Positions 1 to 8,776 of a stretch of DNA of 64,000 bases are shown here, piece after piece. This DNA comes from Ardenticatenaceae bacterium. Its GTDB lineage: Bacteria; Chloroflexota; Anaerolineae; Promineifilales; Promineifilaceae. Both the position numbers and the translations under genes were made by a program. Position 1 is the first letter of the stretch. Each line of letters starts with the position of its first letter. The stretch covers positions 248,001 to 312,000 of the forward strand of contig JACKBX010000004.1 in NCBI GenBank assembly GCA_020634375.1, written 5' to 3'. The notes under the pieces are model-generated. The model was not told the DNA's origin. It was given only the letters and a program-made list of their open reading frames with translations, and did no database searches.

Positions 1-816
1 ACGGGCAGCGGCCCGACGCTGGTGGAGAACTGCGTTATCCGCAACAACAGTGGCAGCGGTACGGGGCTGAATCGGGACGGCGGCGGCGTTTACGGCCTGG
101 GGCCGTTGACAGTACACGAGACAAGTATTTTCTCTAATACCAGTCTGTATGGTGGCGGCGTTTATGCCCGCACGCCGCTGACGGTGACGCGCAGTGCGAT
201 TTACAGCAATACGGCTGGGGAGCAGGGCGGCGGTATTCATTTTGGCAGCATTGAGGATGGTCGGCTGGTGGTGCAAAACAGCACGATTAGTGGCAATGAG
301 AGTGCGACGGGCGGCGGTGGTATTTATATGCCTGCGTCGGGTGATGTGGCAGAGCTGGTGAGTACGGCCGTTATCTTTAACCGCAGCATGAGTACTACCG
401 TAGGCGGGATCGGCATTGCAAACAACATTGACGTGACGATGACCCACAGCGTCATTGCCCATAACAGTGGATTGCCGGGTGCGTTGCAGTGTGCAGGGAC
501 TGGTTATGTTTCTGCTGGGCACAATCTAGCGTCGGATGGGAGCTGTCAGTTGTTGGCTGTGGGTGATTTGGCGAGCAGCGACCCTCTACTTGGCCCGCTG
601 CAAGATAATGGCGGCCCGACTTGGACGCATGCGTTGGACGCGAGCAGCCCCGCAGTGGATGCGGGCAATAATGCCACTTGTTTGTCGGTTGATCAGCGGG
701 GGTGGGCACGGCCGTTTGATGGCGATGGGGATGATATAGCCGTGTGCGACATTGGCCCCTACGAATTCGGTGTAAGTGATACCCATTATCTTTATTTACC
801 GGCCGTCATTCGCTAA
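1..816 (+). CDS. Secreted right-handed beta-helix protein, 3' part (5'-truncated by window edge)
   Basis: The reading frame is open from base 1, so the true start and any signal peptide lie outside the window. The visible 271 residues are made of beta-helix rungs with G-G-G-V/I-Y motifs alternating with N-S/T-I-S-G/S-N turns, as in polymorphic membrane protein/pectate-lyase-like folds. Near the C-terminus a D-Q-R-G-x-x-R-P-x-D-G-D-G-D motif and C-D-I-G-x-Y-E match the 'choice-of-anchor Q' region found in such surface proteins. The protein ends in YLYLPAVIR, a short tail shared with three other secreted proteins here. The next gene is a shorter relative 33 bp downstream, so the two are probably cotranscribed. 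A cell-surface or adhesive role is inferred; no catalytic residues are recognisable. Confidence 0.85.
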   Translation, partial: TGSGPTLVENCVIRNNSGSGTGLNRDGGGVYGLGPLTVHETSIFSNTSLYGGGVYARTPLTVTRSAIYSNTAGEQGGGIHFGSIEDGRLVVQNSTISGNESATGGGGIYMPASGDVAELVSTAVIFNRSMSTTVGGIGIANNIDVTMTHSVIAHNSGLPGALQCAGTGYVSAGHNLASDGSCQLLAVGDLASSDPLLGPLQDNGGPTWTHALDASSPAVDAGNNATCLSVDQRGWARPFDGDGDDIAVCDIGPYEFGVSDTHYLYLPAVIR

Positions 817-849
817 AGGCCGATCTCAACTTTTAAGAGGAAATGATTC

Positions 850-2031
850 ATGTTCAAAAAATTATTTGCTTTGCTTGTAATGCTTATGTTAGCGGCGCTG
901 CCATTTTGGGGGATGCAGGTTTTGGCTGCGCCGCAGGCGACGACCCGCTATGTTGCCCCCGGCGGGGTGGATGGTGTGAATGACTGCGCCAATTCCAGTA
1001 ATCCATGTGGCAGCGTGGTATATGCTGTACAGCAAACCGACACAGGCGATACGGTGATGGTAGCCGCCGGTTGGTATACGGAAACGGATACCATCCGCCT
1101 TTTCCGCGATGTGACGATTGAGGGTGCGGGATTGGATCAGACAATCGTCAGTGTCGAGACAAACCCGGATATCTATCGGGTGTTTCAGGTGTATGGGGAT
1201 GTGACGGCGGCAATTTCACATCTAACGCTGCGTAATGCGGAGCGCAATGGGGTACACAATTTAGGCGACCTGACGCTCTCTCATGTGAATATTGCCGATA
1301 ATCGGGGTGCTTTGGGTGGCGGCGGCATTTATAACAATGGTGTTCTCGTGGTTAGCGATAGTATTATCGCTGGCAACCGGTCATCAGATGTGGCTGGAGG
1401 GTTGTTGAATTTTGGCGAGGCGACGATTCGGCGTGCGCTGTTTGTGGGTAATAAGGCGGGGCAGTCTAGCTATGGCGGTGGGCTACATAATCAGGGAACG
1501 CTGACGCTGGAGAATGTGACGTTTACGCTGAATGAGGGGGATGCGGGTACGGCCGTTTCCAATGGCGGCAGCGGTACAATTAATATGACCAATGTGACCA
1601 TCGCCCGAAATGTAAATACGCAAGGGTCTCCGGCATCGGCCTCTGCAATCAGCAACTACGGAAGCAGCATTCAAGTTGTCAATACGATTATCGCTGACAA
1701 TGGCCCCAATCAGCAGTGCAGCGGTGACGTACCGTTGACCTCACTTGGGTTTAATATTGACGGGCATAATGGCTGTCATTTTGATCAGGCCAACGATCAG
1801 ACGTTCACTGACCCCCTGTTGGATACGTTTGCTCAGGTGACGGGGACGCCGAATTGGGTTTCTGCATTGACGTTTTTCGGCAACAGTCCGGCGTTGGATG
1901 CGGGCGTCGGTGCCTCCTGTCCGGCAACGGACGCACGGGGCGTGGCACGGCCTATCGGCGCGGGTTGCGATATTGGCGCATATGAATTTGACAATTATCA
2001 GATTTATTTACCGGCTATTATCGCCCCATAA
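850..2031 (+). CDS. Secreted beta-helix protein with anchor-Q-like C-terminus
   Basis: A 393-residue protein with a typical signal peptide (basic start, hydrophobic run, A-A cleavage region near residue 27). The body carries the parallel beta-helix repeat pattern, including G-G-G-I-Y-N-N-G and G-G-G-L-H-N-Q-G rungs at about residues 155-215. The C-terminal part has the R-G-V-A-R-P and C-D-I-G-A-Y-E-F signature also seen in the upstream gene, and ends in QIYLPAIIAP. The start is supported by AAGAGGAAA nine bases upstream of the ATG. It is probably exported and displayed on the cell surface; substrate or partner is unknown. A strong terminator follows. Confidence 0.85.
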   Translation: MFKKLFALLVMLMLAALPFWGMQVLAAPQATTRYVAPGGVDGVNDCANSSNPCGSVVYAVQQTDTGDTVMVAAGWYTETDTIRLFRDVTIEGAGLDQTIVSVETNPDIYRVFQVYGDVTAAISHLTLRNAERNGVHNLGDLTLSHVNIADNRGALGGGGIYNNGVLVVSDSIIAGNRSSDVAGGLLNFGEATIRRALFVGNKAGQSSYGGGLHNQGTLTLENVTFTLNEGDAGTAVSNGGSGTINMTNVTIARNVNTQGSPASASAISNYGSSIQVVNTIIADNGPNQQCSGDVPLTSLGFNIDGHNGCHFDQANDQTFTDPLLDTFAQVTGTPNWVSALTFFGNSPALDAGVGASCPATDARGVARPIGAGCDIGAYEFDNYQIYLPAIIAP

Positions 2032-2043
2032 CCCCTGTTTTTG

Positions 2044-2078
2044 AGAACCGCGTTTCATTCGAGAAACGCGGTTCTTTT
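2044..2078 (+). terminator. Rho-independent terminator after the beta-helix pair
   Basis: A perfect 13-bp stem (AGAACCGCGTTTC with its complement at 2063-2075), six-base loop and a T run follow the stop at 2031 by 13 bases. Confidence 0.9.
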
Positions 2079-2193
2079 ACACGGAATTTCAAGCGATAAT
2101 TGCCGATAAAGTCTGCTGTTTGGGCCGAGGAAAAGTGTGAACGGCTGCTCGATACTTGAATCTGCCAGGTATTGGCCTTATAGGATTGCAAAA

Positions 2194-3444
2194 CTAAACG
2201 GCCGTTCGTTCCCCCTCATCGCCCAAGAATGGCGTAAGCAGCCGGGCCAGCGTCTCATATGAGAAATGCTGCTGCCCAAGCTGGTAATTGTGTTCCACCA
2301 TCACGGCCGTTTCTGCGGGATGATGGAGAATGTGGCGCACGGCCGTTACCGCCTCATCCGTCACGGCCCTATCCAATTCCACAAACTGAAAGCCCAGCGG
2401 AGCAATGTCTTCCGCGTAAACGGCATAGCGATTGACAAAGGCCGGTTTGCGAAAGTAAATCGTCTCAATGAGGGCGTTGCCAAATCCTTCGTATAGGCTT
2501 GGATAGGCAACCAGATCGGCGTGGGGGTAGGTATCCCAGAGCGCGTAGATTTTACAGCCGTCCTCCCCCATCCGCCGCACATCATCCACCCGGTCAGCCA
2601 CGTAGCGCAAATCGACGCCCGATTGCTTTGCCATTGTTTGCAGGCGATGCAAATAATCCAGCCCTTCGTCACCGGCATGGTGCGTCATCACCAGTTTGGC
2701 ACGCGGGTCGTTCAGCCGCGCCAGCAGCGCAATCGCCAACTCAATGCCTTTGCGCGGAATCACCCGCGTTGGCTGCAAAATAAGCCAATCATCATCACTC
2801 AGGCCAATCACCTGGCGAAAATCGCGGTTGTAATCGTCCATGCCGGGTGCGGGCGTGGCAAAGTTAAACACATTGGGGATGAGAATGCTGTCAATGCCGC
2901 GCCGCGCTTTCAAATCTCGCTGCGCCGCTGAATTGATCACGGCGTGGCGCAAATTGGGCAGCTTGGGCGGGAAGTAGGTGTCCAAAAATGCGGGGATGCT
3001 GCTGTGTCGGAAGCGTTCCCGCTCCCAATAAAAATCGTGATTGTGTGCCAGCGCGGGCAAGCCGGTTTCGGCCAAAATTTCGGCCAATGCCTGCGCCAGC
3101 GGCAACTGCATGGGAATGGCAAAGGCATTTTGGATGATGAGGTATTCGATTTGGTAATCGCTAAGGAATTGGCGAAGGGGTTTTTTGAGCTGTCGCGCTC
3201 TTTTGGCGATGTCTGGCAGCACGGCCGTATCCCCCCGCAGAAAGGCGCGTTCTCCTAAGTTGACGGCCGTTGCATCCCTAAAATGCAATTCCGGTGCGAG
3301 CAGACCAGGCACATGATCGTCTAATTCGCCTGCGCAGTAGAAAGACTCATGTCCCATTTGCTGCAAAACTGCCGCTAACTTGGCCGTTTCCAGCGAAACG
3401 CCATCGGTTCCGGCAAGGCGGGTAGAAATGAAGCCGATACGCAT
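2194..3444 (-). CDS. GT4-type glycosyltransferase, last gene of the sugar operon
   Basis: A retaining GT-B glycosyltransferase of about 416 residues. The N-terminal half starts MRIGFISTRLAGTDGVS (acceptor Rossmann fold). The C-terminal half has the donor-binding P-T-R-V-I-P-R-K-G segment and the E-x7-E-like Y-E-G-F-G-N-A-L-I-E-T near residue 316. I chose the ATG at 3444: AAAGAG lies just upstream and it begins after the phosphorylase stop, whereas the longer frame overlaps that gene. Its place behind a glucosylglycerate-phosphorylase-like gene suggests a glycoside of the compatible-solute type as product or acceptor, possibly mannosylglucosylglycerate, but this is inference. The coding end (E-R-T-A-V) is made by an AACGGCCGTT palindrome. 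Confidence 0.8.
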   Translation of the reverse strand: MRIGFISTRLAGTDGVSLETAKLAAVLQQMGHESFYCAGELDDHVPGLLAPELHFRDATAVNLGERAFLRGDTAVLPDIAKRARQLKKPLRQFLSDYQIEYLIIQNAFAIPMQLPLAQALAEILAETGLPALAHNHDFYWERERFRHSSIPAFLDTYFPPKLPNLRHAVINSAAQRDLKARRGIDSILIPNVFNFATPAPGMDDYNRDFRQVIGLSDDDWLILQPTRVIPRKGIELAIALLARLNDPRAKLVMTHHAGDEGLDYLHRLQTMAKQSGVDLRYVADRVDDVRRMGEDGCKIYALWDTYPHADLVAYPSLYEGFGNALIETIYFRKPAFVNRYAVYAEDIAPLGFQFVELDRAVTDEAVTAVRHILHHPAETAVMVEHNYQLGQQHFSYETLARLLTPFLGDEGERTAV

Positions 3445-3449
3445 AGTTA

Positions 3450-5144
3450 TTACTCTTTTTGCAGCCAAAGGACTTGATACGGCCGTACCCCCACCTCGCC
3501 CTCATACTCACCCCCTGCCAACAAATCTGTGTAACGGCCGTGCGGCAAAACCGCGCTCACAGTCTCACTTGAGACATTGTGTAGGCACAGCAAAACGGCC
3601 GTGCCATCTACCGAGGTGCGCCGCAGCGCAAACAGCGCCGGGTGCAGCGCCAGCACTTCTTGCCCGCCGTTGGGATGAAAGGCGGGATGGGCCGTACGCT
3701 GGCGCAACAATCGCGCATAGCCATTGAAAACGTGGTGGCGCAATGTGTGCGGGTTGGCCAATTCCTGTTCCAATGGATCGCGCTGCAATTTTTGGCGGTT
3801 GATGGTGCGAAAACGGCCGCTTTCTTGCACGCCCTCCGGCCAACTGCGCGATCCAAAGAGGCTGTGGAAGTAAATTCCCGGCACGCCGCGCAGGGCCAGC
3901 ATAATGGCCTGCGACGCCAAAAAGCGGCGAGCTATCAGTTCTATTGGCTCTTCTTTGTCAGGGTCACACAGCGCATCCAAATAGTTGATGTTCAGTTCGT
4001 AGGCACTTTGGCTGCCGTCGGGGTTGTTCTTGAAGGAAACGTGCCCACCAAGCTGCTGCACGCGCTGAACGATGTTGGCAACGGCCGTTTCATCCAAAAT
4101 GCCCCGCGCTGGCGTCAGCCCAATGCCATCGTGCGAAGCCAGGAAGTTGAAAAATGTGACTTCATTCGAGGGCAGCGTGAGGGTTTCTGCCCAGCGCGAG
4201 AGAGTTTCGGCATTGCCGGTGTGGAAGGCATGCAGCGTCAGCGGCGGCAGTGAGAAATTGTAGACGAGTTGGGCTTCGTTACGGCCGTTGCCAAAATAAG
4301 AAACATTCTCAGCATGAGGCACATTCGTTTCCGTAATCAGAGCCACGCGTGGCGCAGTTAGATTTAGCACACTGCGCATAAGTTGGATGGCACGGTGGGC
4401 TTGTGGCAAATGGAGACAGGTTGTGCCAATTTCCTTCCACATGAACCCAATCGCATCCAGACGAATGAATTCCGCCCCTTGCGTCACATAAAACAGCAGC
4501 AGTTCGATGATTTTTAGCAGCACATCCGGGTTGGCAAAGTTCAGGTCGATCTGGTCGGCGCTGAAGGTTGTCCAGACATGTTTGTTGCCCATTGTCGTTT
4601 CTACTTCCGTTAGCAGAGGCAGCGCACGCGGTCGGAAAACTTGCGATAAATCGGCATCTGGCTCGATGGCGATGAAATAATCTTGATACGTCGTATTCCC
4701 ATGCAAAAAGCCCTGAAACCAGGCGCTGTGTGCAGAGATGTGGTTAATGACCGCATCAAACATCAAGCGAAAATGACGACCTGTCTGGGCAACATCATCC
4801 CAATTGCCCAAGTTGGAGTCTATCGCCCAATAATCAACAACTGAGAAACCATCGTCCGATGTATAGGGGAAAAAAGGCAAAAAATGAACACCGCTGACCA
4901 AGCCGACCAGATGCGCTTGCAAAAATTCGGCCAGGGTATGTAAAGGCGTAGCGCCATCTTGCACCATATCTCCATAGGTGATGAGGATCGCGTCTTGTTC
5001 TGACACACGCGCTTCGCGGGCTTTTGCAAATTGAGGATAACCGCTGCGAAACTGAGATATGATGTTTTCTAATCGTGGGTAGAGATTTGCGCTGCGTTCC
5101 GAACCATACAGAAACGCCAGATGTTCGTAAAGTTCATTATTCAT
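3450..5144 (-). CDS. GH13_18 glycoside phosphorylase, probably glucosylglycerate phosphorylase (YcjM-like)
   Basis: A cytoplasmic alpha-amylase-fold phosphorylase of 564 residues. Motifs in order: S-D-D-G-F-S-V-V-D-Y, D-A-V-I-N-H-I-S near residue 130, the nucleophile in R-L-D-A-I-G-F-M-W-K-E (about 228), the acid/base in T-E-T-N-V-P-H (about 269) and S-H-D-G-I-G-L (about 337). The R-L-D-A-I-G-F-M-W-K-E block and following T-C-L-H-L resemble remembered E. coli YcjM, a glucosylglycerate phosphorylase, more than classic sucrose phosphorylase. Gene order (LacI regulator, binding protein, two permeases, phosphorylase) also mirrors ycjMNOP. The family phosphorolyses an alpha-glucoside to glucose 1-phosphate. 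The ATG at 5144 is preferred because the longer frame would translate the inverted repeat upstream. Sucrose phosphorylase remains possible. Confidence 0.85.
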   Translation of the reverse strand: MNNELYEHLAFLYGSERSANLYPRLENIISQFRSGYPQFAKAREARVSEQDAILITYGDMVQDGATPLHTLAEFLQAHLVGLVSGVHFLPFFPYTSDDGFSVVDYWAIDSNLGNWDDVAQTGRHFRLMFDAVINHISAHSAWFQGFLHGNTTYQDYFIAIEPDADLSQVFRPRALPLLTEVETTMGNKHVWTTFSADQIDLNFANPDVLLKIIELLLFYVTQGAEFIRLDAIGFMWKEIGTTCLHLPQAHRAIQLMRSVLNLTAPRVALITETNVPHAENVSYFGNGRNEAQLVYNFSLPPLTLHAFHTGNAETLSRWAETLTLPSNEVTFFNFLASHDGIGLTPARGILDETAVANIVQRVQQLGGHVSFKNNPDGSQSAYELNINYLDALCDPDKEEPIELIARRFLASQAIMLALRGVPGIYFHSLFGSRSWPEGVQESGRFRTINRQKLQRDPLEQELANPHTLRHHVFNGYARLLRQRTAHPAFHPNGGQEVLALHPALFALRRTSVDGTAVLLCLHNVSSETVSAVLPHGRYTDLLAGGEYEGEVGVRPYQVLWLQKE

Positions 5145-5166
5145 AGATAGATTGAAATGATGTGGT

Positions 5167-5220
5167 ATGAATGATGAATGATGAATAAGATGCGGAACGC
5201 ATTCATCATTCATCATTCAT
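5167..5220. repeat. Heptad-repeat inverted pair between permease and phosphorylase genes
   Basis: Three near-copies of ATGAATG form a 20-bp arm (5167-5186). It is matched perfectly by its reverse complement at 5201-5220, with a 14-base loop. In RNA this is a strong hairpin between two cotranscribed genes. No T run follows, so it is not a standard terminator. Confidence 0.85.
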
Positions 5221-5229
5221 CATTCCAAA

Positions 5230-6135
5230 TTATCCTTTAACACCGCCTGCTGACAACCCTTCGGCTAAATATTTTTCTAAGGCCAGGAACAAAACCATAA
5301 TCGGCACGGTCATAATCGTTGAGGCGGCCATGACGACGTTCGGGCGCGGCGATGGGTCATTCCAGATGGTGTTGATTTTGATGGGCATGGTGAACAGATC
5401 GTGGCTGTTCAGAAATACGAAGGCGTACAGGAACTCGTTCCAGGCGATCATCAGGGTGTAGATGGCGACGGAGACGAGCGCGGGAACGGCCAGCGGCAGC
5501 GTAATGCGCCAGATGACTTCTAATCGGCTGCATCCATCAATTAGAGCTGCTTGCTCAATCTCTGTGGGGATGGTGCGGAAGTAGTTGGTGAGCATGTATA
5601 GGGCCACCGGCAGGGTTTGTGCCAGATAGGTGAAGATGAGTACGCCAAGATTATCTTGCACATCAAACCCGATGCTGTCGCCGATGCGGGCGAGCATTGA
5701 GAATAGGGGAATGATCAGCAAAATGCCGGGAAATAGGTAAACGACGAGGATGGCGTTGACCATGAAGTTTTTGCCGCGAAATTTGAGCCGGGCAATGGCG
5801 TATGATCCAAATACGGCGAGAATGACAGCGATGACGGCAGTTGGCAAAGATACCTTGATCGTATTCAAAATGTTGACGCCAAAATCCTGATAAGCAGGAT
5901 TATTGGGGTCCAACAATTCTTGATAGGCATCTAGCCGTAATGAACCGGGGACATATACAGGTTCTCGTCCGCCAATTTCAGCCCGCGTTTTGAATGATGA
6001 GGCTACCATCCAATAAAATGGAAACAGGATACTCGTCAAGAAAAAAGTGAGGGTTATGGCAAAAAGGAACTTCTGCCAATCCATGCGGCGGGCAAGATGA
6101 TCTAGAAAATTCATGTTTTTTGTGTCGTTTTGCAT
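5230..6135 (-). CDS. Sugar ABC transporter permease, MalG/YcjP type
   Basis: A 301-residue inner-membrane subunit with about six membrane segments. It has the family's ATPase-contact loop E-Q-A-A-L-I-D-G-C-S near residue 205, followed by I-T-L-P-L-A-V-P-A-L. It pairs with the MalF-type permease upstream (10-base gap) and the binding lipoprotein of the same operon. No ATPase gene is present, so a shared MsmK/UgpC-type ATPase elsewhere is likely. The ATG at 6135 is preferred over an internal ATG at 6114 because a G-rich site precedes it. The predicted substrate follows from the phosphorylase: glucosylglycerate or another alpha-glucoside. Confidence 0.9.
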   Translation of the reverse strand: MQNDTKNMNFLDHLARRMDWQKFLFAITLTFFLTSILFPFYWMVASSFKTRAEIGGREPVYVPGSLRLDAYQELLDPNNPAYQDFGVNILNTIKVSLPTAVIAVILAVFGSYAIARLKFRGKNFMVNAILVVYLFPGILLIIPLFSMLARIGDSIGFDVQDNLGVLIFTYLAQTLPVALYMLTNYFRTIPTEIEQAALIDGCSRLEVIWRITLPLAVPALVSVAIYTLMIAWNEFLYAFVFLNSHDLFTMPIKINTIWNDPSPRPNVVMAASTIMTVPIMVLFLALEKYLAEGLSAGGVKG

Positions 6136-6144
6136 GATGTCCCC

Positions 6145-7110
6145 CTATTCCTCATCAATGTTGCGCATAACAATGCCAACGTAGAAAGCCATGAAGATGA
6201 CCAAAATCACCAGCAGAATCATTGCTGTGGCTGCGCCGCGCCCAAAATTGAACTGCTTGAAGCTGAATTGATAGGTTAATACAGGCAAAACATTTGTGCC
6301 AAACCCACCGCCAGTTAATAAGAAAATGTCATCGAATTTGTTAAATGTCCACATCAAGCGTAGCAGGAAAATAGCGCCCATGACGTAGCGAAGTTCGGGC
6401 AACGTAACATTCCAGAACTGCTGCCAGGTATTTGCCCCATCTACTTTAGCGGCTTCGTACATGGTTCTGTCTACCGCTTGTAGGCGAGCTAAAATCATCA
6501 ACATGGCAAAGGGGAAGTAGCGCCACGCTTCAAAAATGATGACCAAAATAATGGCAATGCCGCGTGTTGAAAGATACGCTTTTGGTAAGTCAATGATGCT
6601 CAATCGCATGAGGATGTCATTGAGGACGCCGGAGGGGCGTGGGTCGAGGAGCCAGCGCCAAACGAAGGCGACGCTGACGATGGGAGCGACGTAGGGGAAA
6701 AGGAAGATGGCGCGGGCAATGCCCCGTCCCCGAAACGGCCGATTTAACACCAACGATGCCGCTAACCCCATGATCAGGGTGAGGATGGTGGCCGCAAGTG
6801 TGTAGACAATGCTGGTAATTGCCGCTCCCCAATTATCCAACCCTTGCCATTTGAACGCGAAATCATTGAAAACAGCCCGATAATTATCCCAGCCAATAAA
6901 TGGAGCATGAAATACGTCATTCAAATTGCCCAGGTTGACGTCGTGAAAGCTAATCCAGATGCTAAAAAAGGCGGGGAACAGAACCAACCCAAAGACGATG
7001 AGCGTTGTTGGCGAAATTAGAAGCCAGGCCAACCTTGCCTCTTGTGCATCCATAGATTTCCAGCGGCGGCGTCTGGCAACGGCCGTTCCCTTTTCCGATA
7101 GTGCCGTCAT
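6145..7110 (-). CDS. Sugar ABC transporter permease, MalF/YcjO type
   Basis: A 321-residue membrane protein with a basic N-terminal tail, six predicted membrane segments and the EAA loop Y-E-A-A-K-V-D-G-A-N-T-W followed by V-T-L-P-E-L-R-Y near residues 215-240. It forms the channel with the MalG-type subunit downstream. An AACGGCCGTT palindrome encodes T-A-V in its extreme N-terminus (position 7079). A stable hairpin separates it from the upstream binding-protein gene, which should lower its expression relative to that protein. Confidence 0.9.
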   Translation of the reverse strand: MTALSEKGTAVARRRRWKSMDAQEARLAWLLISPTTLIVFGLVLFPAFFSIWISFHDVNLGNLNDVFHAPFIGWDNYRAVFNDFAFKWQGLDNWGAAITSIVYTLAATILTLIMGLAASLVLNRPFRGRGIARAIFLFPYVAPIVSVAFVWRWLLDPRPSGVLNDILMRLSIIDLPKAYLSTRGIAIILVIIFEAWRYFPFAMLMILARLQAVDRTMYEAAKVDGANTWQQFWNVTLPELRYVMGAIFLLRLMWTFNKFDDIFLLTGGGFGTNVLPVLTYQFSFKQFNFGRGAATAMILLVILVIFMAFYVGIVMRNIDEE

Positions 7111-7141
7111 AGTTACCCCCTTCTCCTCACAGAGTTACAAA

Positions 7142-7172
7142 GACGGGGGTGCAGTGTTGCTGCACCCCCGTC
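7142..7172 (-). promoter_or_regulatory. Intercistronic stem-loop between binding protein and permease genes
   Basis: A perfect 13-bp stem (GACGGGGGTGCAG and complement) with a five-base loop lies between the binding-protein stop and the permease start. The bases after it on the transcribed strand are only weakly T-rich. This suggests a partial terminator or 3'-end stabiliser that gives more binding protein than permease, as known for malE/malF-type operons. Confidence 0.8.
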
Positions 7173-7191
7173 GACTATAGAGTAATCGTTA

Positions 7192-8685
7192 TTATTCGCT
7201 TTGCCGATCCGCGTACAGTTGTTCAACCTGTTCTTGCAGGAACTGAGCGGCCGTTTCTGGCGTCATTGTGCCTTCCAATGCAATCTTGCTAACTACATCC
7301 GGGATGAGCAAACGCCCTTCAATGTCTCCAATCACAGCACGTTGTGCAGCACTGTAATCAGGACGGAAGAGCCAACGCTGCATCGTCTCATACCCATTCG
7401 CAATCTGGTCCAGAGTTTCGGCGGAGTAGTTGGCGAAGTAATCGCTGCTGCTCATCCAGCCATCCACCGCGCTCTTGAGCACCGGAACCTTACCAAACGG
7501 AGCCAGCGCCAAAATGTCCTGGTAGCCCTCCGTCAGGAAGAATTTCACTACATCCTGCGCTACCGGGTCGGCCCCTTGCATGATGCCCAGAGTGACCAAC
7601 TGGCCGTAGGATGCGGAACCATTCGGCCCAACCATTTCCGGTGCGAAACCGGTGTTGCCCGCCAGGTTTTCAACGGCGATTTCCACATTGCCGCCACCAT
7701 CCAGACCAGAACCATCAACCAGATCGTCCATGATGTAGGTGCTGTAGAAGAGCATGCCGGACTGATCTAACTCATACGATTCACGCGATCCGCGCCAGTA
7801 CTGCGGGCCGGGCAACGCACATCTTTGCAAGTCAGTGTAGAATTGCAGTGCAGCAATCATCTCCGGCGTGTTCATCGTGACATTGCCGTCGGCATCGAAC
7901 GGCCAGGCATTGTTGGAAATAGCGACTTGTTCAAAAATTTGGTGACCATAGTTTTGGCCGGGGTCTGTCCCTAAACCAATGGCGTACAGCAAATTGCCGG
8001 TACCCGGCAGTGCATCACAAGCAGCATTGATGTCGTCCCAGGAGATGGGGGCGTTCAGGCCAGCATCGTTAAAGATGTCTTCACGATACCAAATCGCTTG
8101 AATCCAGCCATCGTAAGGAACGGCCGCGTAATTGCCAGTGGACGGGTCGGTGACCATCACCAACGGGCCGGCGCGGAAGTCGTCGAGGCCGATGCTGTCA
8201 ATCGTAGCCATCGCTGCATCCTCATCCAGAATGCCATCGGCAGCGAACGCAGCGACGCGCTCAACACCCATGCGAACGATGTCGGGCAGACGGTTGGCAG
8301 CCTGAGCTGTGGCGATACGCTGGGTGATGCCACCTTCTTCGATGGGTACAATGCGGATTTCCACTTCGGGGTGCATTTCCATGTAACGGGCGGCTACGGC
8401 TTCGTAGGCGTTTACACGGTCTTCTTCGTTGTCGGTTGTCCAGAACTCAACGACGGTTTTTTCTGTCGGTTCGGCTGGAACCTCAACTTCGACTTCGACA
8501 ACGCGGGTCACTTCGACCATCTCGGTGACGCTTTCGCCTTCAATCATGCGAGTGACTTCTACTTGCTCAGTAACGGTTTCGGTTTGGGTTACGATACGCG
8601 TAACCTCAACGGTTTCAGGCTGGCAGGCGGCAAGCGCCAATACCAGGACTAACAGGGTTAATAAATAAAAGGATACTTTTCTCAT
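7192..8685 (-). CDS. Sugar-binding lipoprotein of ABC importer (family 1 solute-binding)
   Basis: A 497-residue lipoprotein: hydrophobic leader, lipobox L-A-L-A-A-C (Cys about residue 21), then a tether of about 55 residues built of V-E-V-T-R and V-E-V repeats. The mature domain starts T-V-V-E-F-W-T-T-D-N and shows the expected sugar-binder elements (R-M-G-V-E-R near 140, A-V-P-Y-D-G-W-I-Q-A-I-W-Y-R-E-D near 195). AGGAGGT precedes the ATG. It is the first transport gene after the LacI regulator. Long V/E/T-rich tethers are common in Chloroflexota binding proteins and probably span the thick envelope (inference). Confidence 0.9.
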   Translation of the reverse strand: MRKVSFYLLTLLVLVLALAACQPETVEVTRIVTQTETVTEQVEVTRMIEGESVTEMVEVTRVVEVEVEVPAEPTEKTVVEFWTTDNEEDRVNAYEAVAARYMEMHPEVEIRIVPIEEGGITQRIATAQAANRLPDIVRMGVERVAAFAADGILDEDAAMATIDSIGLDDFRAGPLVMVTDPSTGNYAAVPYDGWIQAIWYREDIFNDAGLNAPISWDDINAACDALPGTGNLLYAIGLGTDPGQNYGHQIFEQVAISNNAWPFDADGNVTMNTPEMIAALQFYTDLQRCALPGPQYWRGSRESYELDQSGMLFYSTYIMDDLVDGSGLDGGGNVEIAVENLAGNTGFAPEMVGPNGSASYGQLVTLGIMQGADPVAQDVVKFFLTEGYQDILALAPFGKVPVLKSAVDGWMSSSDYFANYSAETLDQIANGYETMQRWLFRPDYSAAQRAVIGDIEGRLLIPDVVSKIALEGTMTPETAAQFLQEQVEQLYADRQSE

Positions 8686-8760
8686 TTTTCTTCAAACCTC
8701 CTAAGTTTGGGATTGTTTATTGAATAAGGTTGAACAGTGGTATTGAATAAGTATGTGGGA

Positions 8761-8773
8761 ATCACCTCCTTGG
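8761..8773 (-). promoter_or_regulatory. Orphan consensus Shine-Dalgarno sequence
   Basis: CCAAGGAGGTGAT on the minus strand lies just after the lacI-type stop and about 75 bases before the binding-protein start. No start codon follows at normal spacing. It may be a ribosome standby site or chance. Confidence 0.35.
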
Positions 8774-8776
8774 TTG

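Noticed and set aside
3444..3468. Upstream start (3468) for the GT4 gene
   Set aside because: It would translate through the end of the phosphorylase gene in another frame; the ATG at 3444 has its own ribosome site and a family-typical beginning.
3642..4253. A 203-codon plus-strand frame inside the phosphorylase gene
   Set aside because: Antisense to GH13 catalytic motifs; no ribosome site or domain.
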